Positions 1 to 4,800 of a DNA stretch of 6,247 nucleotides are shown here, one piece after another. Location: assembly GCA_036558265.1 (NCBI GenBank), contig DATBFY010000173.1, positions 1 to 6,247 of the forward strand, written 5' to 3'. Position 1 is the stretch's first letter. Each line of letters begins with the position of its first letter. Source of the DNA: RYN-433 sp036558265 (lineage in GTDB: Bacteria > Planctomycetota > Phycisphaerae > Tepidisphaerales > Tepidisphaeraceae). The position numbers and the translations under genes were made by a program. The notes under the pieces are model-generated. The model saw nothing but the letters and a program-made list of their open reading frames with translations. It searched no databases and had not been told where the DNA came from.

Positions 1-571
1 ACGTGATGCGGGCCTGGTAGGCGTCGGCGGGCCGGCGCAGGGCGAGCCAGTCGATGTCCACGCGGCCAAAGTCGCTTCGGGTCTGGCGATCCTCCTTGCC
101 GACGGTCCGGCCCCAGCATCCGAGATAGAACCAGTTCGACCACTCACCCGAGCGGCCATCGCGGGTGCGAACGTCGAGCCGCAACCCGGTGTCCACGGGG
201 CAGTCGGGGTTGTAGGAGGGGAGCAGCTCCGTGAAGCCAAAGTCGGTGCGCGTTTCACGTCCGGTCCAGATGCCGATCCGTGGATACTGCCCGCGGGAAT
301 CGGCCAGCACCAGTCGATCGGCCAGAATCTCGGCGTGATCGCGCTTCCCGGACGACCACGCGGCCGCGGTGTCGAAGAAGTCCAGGCGATCCACCATCCC
401 GGGCGGATTGCCCAGGCGCGGCGTCGCGGAATCATGCGAGACGAGCACCGCCACCCAGATCAGCGCGCAGACGACGACCATCGCGCAGCCGGCGAAGAGT
501 ACGGGCAGAAAGCCCGTAGCACGGGCGCCTCGCCCGTGTCTCTCGTCGGAATGCGTCGCCAAACCAGTCAT
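1..571 (-). CDS. C39-like peptidase family protein, N-terminal part (runs off left edge)
   Basis: This frame reads leftwards and leaves the window after 190 codons counted from an ATG at 571; a second in-frame ATG lies at 481 (codon 31). Residues 21-44 form one continuous hydrophobic segment (FLPVLFAGCA followed by MVVVCALIWVAVLV), a signal anchor or signal peptide. Residues 85-190 carry FGFTELLPSYN (111-121), TGLRLDVRTRDG, WSNWFYLGCWGRT (144-156) and RRPADAYQARI. From memory of the family, this resembles the beta-rich domain preceding the catalytic part of C39-like (Peptidase_C39_2) proteins of planctomycetes and actinobacteria. The catalytic Cys and His would lie beyond the window, so activity cannot be judged. 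I prefer the 571 start because the hydrophobic segment continues upstream of 481 and the 571 start adds a basic N-terminus. Against it, codons 10-21 derive from the inverted repeat, and neither start has a good Shine-Dalgarno. It follows the M55 gene on the same strand, probably as an operon. Confidence 0.6.
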   Translation of the reverse strand, partial: MTGLATHSDERHGRGARATGFLPVLFAGCAMVVVCALIWVAVLVSHDSATPRLGNPPGMVDRLDFFDTAAAWSSGKRDHAEILADRLVLADSRGQYPRIGIWTGRETRTDFGFTELLPSYNPDCPVDTGLRLDVRTRDGRSGEWSNWFYLGCWGRTVGKEDRQTRSDFGRVDIDWLALRRPADAYQARIT

Positions 572-619
572 CTGCGTCTCTGACCGACACGGGCGAGGCG
601 CCCGTGCTACGGGGCTTTC
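508..619. repeat. REP/BIME-like inverted repeat pair
   Basis: The left arm (508-540) and right arm (586-619) are reverse complements over about 33 bases with a single extra base in the right arm, separated by a 45-base spacer (541-585). Each arm also contains its own 8-bp stem, CACGGGCG / CGCCCGTG, around a CCT or AGG loop. The element is therefore two palindromic units in opposite orientation, as in REP doublets. Arms of this sequence type are dispersed in planctomycete and verrucomicrobial genomes and produce spurious peptides such as HGRGARATG when translated (from memory). It begins nine bases after the M55 stop codon and could form a strong hairpin in the minus-strand transcript, protecting or terminating the upstream message. 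No U-tract follows, so it is not a classical intrinsic terminator. Confidence 0.85.
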
Positions 620-628
620 GTATCGGCA

Positions 629-1441
629 TCACCAATGCCAGATCTGGTTCCACGCCGTCAGCCAGTCCTTGCCGCGGCTGACGACCTTCAGCGGGTCGGG
701 GAACTCGACGCCGTGGCGGTCCTTGAACTGGTTGGCGCTGTCCACGGTCGAGAGGTCGATGGTGATCGTCGTCGGCGCCTTGGGGACGTAGGGCCTGGGC
801 CACTGCTTCGCGGCCAGCGCCGCCTTGACGCCCTCCTCGATCATCCGCCGCGCCCTGACCGGCGGGATGTTGCGCGCCGAGTAGCGCGACAATCCGCGCT
901 TGACCGCGACCGCCGCCAGGCGCTCGCCCAGCAGCTCGCGGCCCTCGCGGCAGGTCGCGTCGTCGCCGGTGATGACCACGACCGGCACACCGTAATGCCC
1001 GCAGAGCGCGGCGTTGATCCCGAACTCGCCGACCAGGTCGTCGTTGAAGTAAAGGTTCCGCCAGGTGGTCGTGGAGATCGTGTGGCAGAGGACGCCATCG
1101 GGCGTGCCGGCGCGGGCGTGCATGCCGATCATCAGGGCGGCGTCGCAGCCAGATTCGAAGATCTCGGTATAGCGGCTCCAAGGGTGGCCGCTGACCCAGG
1201 TGCAGTCGGGGTGGATCAGTTCGGGGACGAAGGAGTTGAAGGTCCAGTCGCCGCCCGCGCCGTGGCAATCGACGGCGACCACCTCGGTGGCGCCGGCCGC
1301 CAGAGCGCCGCGGACGGCGGCGTTGATCTCCTCGGTATAGAGGCGTCGTCCCTCCTCGTACATCGGCGCCCCGCCGTTCACCTGGGACCACTTGACGATC
1401 CCGGAGACGCCTTCCATGTCGGACATGATCAGGACGCGCAT
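629..1441 (-). CDS. dppA: M55-family zinc D-aminopeptidase (DppA-like)
   Basis: A complete 270-residue protein from ATG at 1441 to TGA at 631-629. M55 enzymes are cytoplasmic dinuclear-zinc aminopeptidases that release N-terminal D-amino acids; Bacillus subtilis DppA (about 274 residues, decameric) acts on D-Ala peptides. The diagnostic SxDxEG motif is at residues 7-11 (SDMEG). The ligands expected from DppA are all present: Asp8, Glu10, His60 (VDCH), His108 (GMHARAGTP) and Glu139 (DLVGEFGIN), and the candidate catalytic His is His120 (LCH). Further family blocks are YEEGRRLYTEEIN (28-40) and VVVITGDDA (154-162). There is no signal peptide, consistent with a cytosolic enzyme. A GGAG at 1450-1447 supports the start. 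The next gene on the strand is a C39-like protein, suggesting linked peptide or peptidoglycan-fragment breakdown. Unlike the Bacillus dpp operon, no dipeptide transporter genes are visible here. The family assignment is very secure; the substrate is inferred. Confidence 0.95.
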   Translation of the reverse strand: MRVLIMSDMEGVSGIVKWSQVNGGAPMYEEGRRLYTEEINAAVRGALAAGATEVVAVDCHGAGGDWTFNSFVPELIHPDCTWVSGHPWSRYTEIFESGCDAALMIGMHARAGTPDGVLCHTISTTTWRNLYFNDDLVGEFGINAALCGHYGVPVVVITGDDATCREGRELLGERLAAVAVKRGLSRYSARNIPPVRARRMIEEGVKAALAAKQWPRPYVPKAPTTITIDLSTVDSANQFKDRHGVEFPDPLKVVSRGKDWLTAWNQIWHW

Positions 1442-1444
1442 GGG

Positions 1445-1450
1445 TTCTCC
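1445..1450 (-). promoter_or_regulatory. Ribosome binding site of the M55 gene
   Basis: On the minus strand GGAGAA ends three bases before the ATG at 1441, with GGAG itself five bases away. This is a good Shine-Dalgarno match and fixes the start of the D-aminopeptidase, whose conserved SDMEG block begins only seven residues later. Confidence 0.7.
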
Positions 1451-1504
1451 GCGCGCGGGCGGCGCGGCAACGTGAGAGCAGGAACACGGTTATATCAGTG
1501 CGGT

Positions 1505-1530
1505 GAGCCCCGGGTCCGCCGGACGGGCTC
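1505..1530 (-). other. Stem-loop in the M55 5' leader
   Basis: GAGCCC (1505-1510) pairs with GGGCTC (1525-1530), and inside it GTCC (1514-1517) pairs with GGAC (1521-1524) around a three-base loop, leaving a three-base bulge. If transcription starts just after the candidate -10 at 1546-1551, this GC-rich hairpin lies near the 5' end of the roughly 100-base untranslated leader. It may stabilise the message. No riboswitch class is recognised. Confidence 0.35.
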
Positions 1531-1545
1531 TTCCGGTGGGTGTCG

Positions 1546-1574
1546 AAAATAGGGGAATTTACTTGACCTGTAAA
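1546..1574 (-). promoter_or_regulatory. Candidate sigma-70-type promoter for the M55 gene
   Basis: On the minus strand a -35 box TTTACA (1574-1569, five of six matches to TTGACA) is followed, after exactly 17 bases, by a -10 box TATTTT (1551-1546, four of six matches to TATAAT). It lies in the only AT-rich patch of the region, about 100 bases upstream of the ATG. A perfect TATAAT also exists on this strand at 1595-1590 but has no good -35 box at the right spacing. Confidence 0.45.
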
Positions 1575-1591
1575 GAAAAACCGCGCGTAAT
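1563..1591 (+). promoter_or_regulatory. Candidate promoter for the large secreted protein gene
   Basis: TTGACC (1563-1568) matches the -35 consensus at five of six positions. With a 17-base spacer the -10 would be CGTAAT (1586-1591), which matches four of six but lacks the leading TA. A better -10-like hexamer, TATAAC (1594-1599), is 25 bases away, too far for the same -35. The site overlaps the opposite-strand promoter at 1546-1574. The assignment is tentative. Confidence 0.3.
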
Positions 1592-1631
1592 TATATAACA
1601 ACTGATTTCTCGAACGTGGGTTATCGCGCGC

Positions 1632-1651
1632 GGTGACCGTCCATGGTCACC
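1632..1651. promoter_or_regulatory. Perfect 7+7 palindrome, possible operator or leader hairpin
   Basis: GGTGACC (1632-1638) and GGTCACC (1645-1651) are exact reverse complements around a six-base spacer. The site lies downstream of the candidate rightward promoter and 57 bases before the GTG start of the large gene. This geometry suits a dimeric regulator binding site, or a hairpin in the 5' leader. No regulator gene is in the window, so no partner can be named. Confidence 0.35.
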
Positions 1652-1675
1652 CAATCGTCCTTCAAGTCTGGTCGT

Positions 1676-1693
1676 TCTTCACAGCCGTGAAGA
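1676..1693 (+). other. Hairpin directly upstream of the large gene's start
   Basis: TCTTCAC (1676-1682) pairs perfectly with GTGAAGA (1687-1693) around the tetraloop AGCC. The right arm overlaps the first bases of the purine-rich stretch serving as ribosome binding site, so folding could modestly affect translation initiation. It has no U-tract and is not a terminator. Confidence 0.35.
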
Positions 1694-1698
1694 GGGAG
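1692..1698 (+). promoter_or_regulatory. Ribosome binding site of the large gene
   Basis: The purine run GAGGGAG ends nine bases before the GTG at 1708, an acceptable Shine-Dalgarno at a slightly long spacing. It favours GTG 1708 over the in-frame GTG codons at 1633 and 1687, which lack purine-rich upstream sequence, and over those at 1729, 1738 and 1747 inside the signal peptide n-region. Confidence 0.45.
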
Positions 1699-1707
1699 AA
1701 GAGAGCA

Positions 1708-1836
1708 GTGAGTCAAGCACAAGGTGTCGTGCGTCGCGTGGGTGTCGTGGGTCGTTCGAAGCGGGGATTTGGCGTGGTGTTCGGGGTCGCCGTTGCGACC
1801 GCCGCGCAGCTATGGGGCGGGTCCGCCGTGCGCGCG
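1708..1836 (+). other. Sec-type signal peptide of the large protein
   Basis: Residues 1-43. The n-region is long and basic (R9, R10, R16, K18, R19), followed by a hydrophobic core GVVFGVAVATAAQLW (22-36) and a polar c-region ending VRA before DD, giving a predicted cleavage after Ala43. The RR at 9-10 is not followed by a Tat consensus, so Sec export is more likely. Confidence 0.75.
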
Positions 1837-4800
1837 GACGATCAGTACTTCGACGCCGACGGGGTGGGGACGGTGCAGTCGGGGCCGGGGCTGTGGGATA
1901 ACATCAGCAACCGATGGGCGCCGACGCCGACGTCCACAGCGCCCTTCAACCCGTTCACGTTCGACGCCAATGCGCACTTCACCGGCGCCGGCGGGCTGGT
2001 GCTGGTGAACGACACGATCGCGACCGAGGGGATCTTCGTATCCGGCGCGGACACGGCGTTCTTCAACAGCGGGACGGGAACGCTGCTGCTCGGATTGAAC
2101 GGCCCGGGGACGGTGAACGTGGACGCGGGCCACAGCGTCACGTTCAACACGAGCGTGACGGGCAGCGCGGGGCTGACCAAGACGGGCGCGGGGACGCTGA
2201 GCTTCACGAAGGTGCTGATCGGCGGGGGGGACGTGAACATCAACGAGGGGACGCTGCGGTACGCGGCGTCGGCGGCGGACGTGCTCACCAGCCGGATCAA
2301 CATCGCGTCGGGCGCGGTGCTCGACATGAGCATCATCAACGACACGTTCGGATCGCTCAGCGGCGTGGCGGGCTCGACGGTCAAGCTCGGGACGCTGCCG
2401 CTGGGGATCACGACGGGCAGCCGGATCGCGGTGGGATCGGACAACACCGATTCGGTCTTCGCCGGGTCGATACAGGGCGCGGGGGGTCGGTTCGATAAGC
2501 AAGGGGCGGGAAACATGACGCTGAGCGGCGCCAACACGTTCACCGGGTTCGTGACGGTGAGCGGCGGGACGCTGCGGGTCGAGAACGGCCAAGCCCTCGG
2601 CGACACCGCGCCGGTCTTTATCGGAAACGCGACCAACGTCAACCTGGACCTGGGGCATGACGAGGCGATCGGGTCGCTGGGCGGCGCGGGCGACACCGGC
2701 GGGAACGTCAATGTCAACGGGTTCAAGCTGACGCTGGGCGGGGACAACCTGGCGAACAACTACCTTGGGACGATCAGCGGGGACGGGACGATCGTCAAGA
2801 CCGGCACGGGGATCCAGATCATCAACTCGACGAGCACGAATACGGCGGCGAGCCCGTTCACCGGTAAGTACGTCGTGCAGTCGGGCACGCTGGCGTTCCG
2901 GGCGGACAACCGGCTTGGGGCCGACCCGGCGACGAACGTGAACGATTACATCACCCTGTCAGGCGGCGAGCTGTCGAACACGGGCTTTGGCGGGACGACG
3001 CTGGGCACGCACAAGGGGATCACGATCACCGCGGACAGCACGATCACCGCGCTGGGGTCGGTGGCGTCGAACCTGGTGATCGGCTCGCAGGGCGGCGCGC
3101 CGATCACGGGGAGCAACTCGATCACCAAGCGCGGGCAGGGGATCCTGACGGTCGATTCGGACAACAGCACGACGTTCTCGGGCAAGTGGATCATTAAGGA
3201 CGGGACGCTCAAGACCAATCGCGGGATCAGCACGCCGCTGGGCACGTGCGGTTACGACATCTCGGGCGGGACGTTGTCGCTGACGCCGGGCGGGTCGGGG
3301 ACCAATGTGGACTACGCGTTGGCGAACGCGGCGGCGGACACGACGTTCGCGTATGGTCCGGGCGCGATCCTGAACGTAAACCGCGGGACCAACGCGCAGT
3401 TCAGGGCGACGTTCGGAAACGCGGGGGCGGCGGCCAACTCGGTGCTGGTGCGCAACGGGCAGGGGACGCTGGTGATCACGGCGGCGGGCGGAGCGGCGAA
3501 CCTGGGGAATACCGCGGCCGGTGAGGCGATCCTGTTCAACGGCGGGGTGGCGCTGGCGGACAACCTGATCCCGGGGGCGATCGCGACGACGAGCCTGTCG
3601 CAGGTCCCTGCGGCGGCGGCACAGACGGCGGGCGATTTCGTCAGCTATGGTCCCAACGGCGTGGTGAAGGCGACGTACACGTCGGGTGACGTGACGACGG
3701 CGGGCGCGACCGACGTGGTACAGCAGAACCTGCCCGCGGTCCTCCTGGCCGACACGTCGGTGGCGGCGCTGAAGGTCGGGGACGGGACGCTGGCGGGGCA
3801 GGTGGATACGGGCGGGCACACGCTGACGGTCGGCAACGGCACGGCGCCCGGGATGGTGATCCTCAACGCCGGCGCCAACATCACGGGGAACGCGGGGAAG
3901 CTGGATTTCCGCGGAAGCCAGGGCGTGATCTACACGCAGCAGGGGCCCAACACGATCGGGCCAGCGATCACGGGGAGCGGGGGACTCTCGAAGGTGGGCC
4001 CGGGGCAACTCACGCTGGTGAGCTTCGCGAACTACACCGGGCCGACGGACATCAGCCAGGGGACGTTGACGCTGACGGTCAGCAACCAGCTTCCGGTGAC
4101 GACCAAGCTGGCGCTCAATGGGAATGCGACGCTGGACCTGGCGACCGCAAACGTATCACAGGAGGTGGCGAGCCTGAACGCGGAGAACCTGCCGGCCGTC
4201 TCCGGCACGGGCGGGTCGTCGATCGCGTTCGGGAACGACAGCGTGCTGAAGATCAGCGGGGCGGGGGATATGGTGTACCGGGGCGGGTCCACGACGCCGG
4301 CGGGCCAGGGCACATCCACCGTATGGAAGGCCGGACCGGGGACGCTCACGCTGGGCGTGCCGCAATCGATCAGCACGTTCGGCGGCGCGATCGCCAGCCC
4401 GTCGATGTCTTACGACAAGCTGTGGGTGACCGGAGGGGGGACGGTGGCGCTCTCCAGCGGCAACAGCATTCCGGACGGGTTTACCGGCTCGCCCTTGCCG
4501 GACGCGTACATGCTGGACGGCGGGACGATCCGGTTCAACACCTTGACGACCACGAGCCTGGCGGCCGCCGGAGCCAGCTTTATCTCGGTATCGGGTGGAA
4601 CTCGCGGCATGACGATCGGGCCCAACGGCGGGACCATCGACGTGCCCAGCCCATACGAAATCGTGATCTTCCAGGTGAGCAACACGACGGCGGCGAACCT
4701 GATCCACGGCAGCGGCGTGATCACGAAGATCGGGCCGGGCTTCTTCCGCCCGGGGCCGGGGAACGACTTTACCGGCCGCTGGGTAATCAAGGAGGGGAAC

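Noticed and set aside
482..496. Lipobox (FAGC, Cys29) making the C39-like protein a lipoprotein.
   Set aside because: The -3 position is Phe, and the hydrophobic segment continues 15 residues beyond the Cys, so it reads as a membrane helix.
508..619. Intrinsic transcription terminator for the M55 gene.
   Set aside because: The hairpin is strong but no U-run follows on the minus strand and the loop is 45 bases; REP-type repeat fits better.
280..791. Three overlapping plus-strand frames of 79 to 140 codons across the C39-like gene and the repeat.
   Set aside because: They are antisense to a frame with recognisable C39-associated blocks and cross the inverted repeat; the peptides are Arg-rich and featureless.
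635..1552. A 305-codon plus-strand frame opposite the M55 gene.
   Set aside because: It is antisense to a confidently identified enzyme, with low-complexity composition and no motifs.
432..1601. A 389-codon minus-strand frame overlapping the M55 gene.
   Set aside because: It is Arg/Gly/Pro-rich, out of frame with the M55 gene and has no family motifs; it is a shadow of high-GC codon bias.
1732..1737. Twin-arginine export signal at Arg9-Arg10 of the giant protein.
   Set aside because: The residues after RR (VGVVG) do not match the Tat consensus, and the hydrophobic core starts 11 residues later.
1842..2759. Long minus-strand open frames opposite the giant gene (also 1810-2658, 2959-4008, 4803-5345 and 5122-5853).
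   Set aside because: They mirror the Gly/Thr/Asn repeat codons (giving Pro/Ser/Val or Arg-rich peptides) and have no start signals or recognisable domains.
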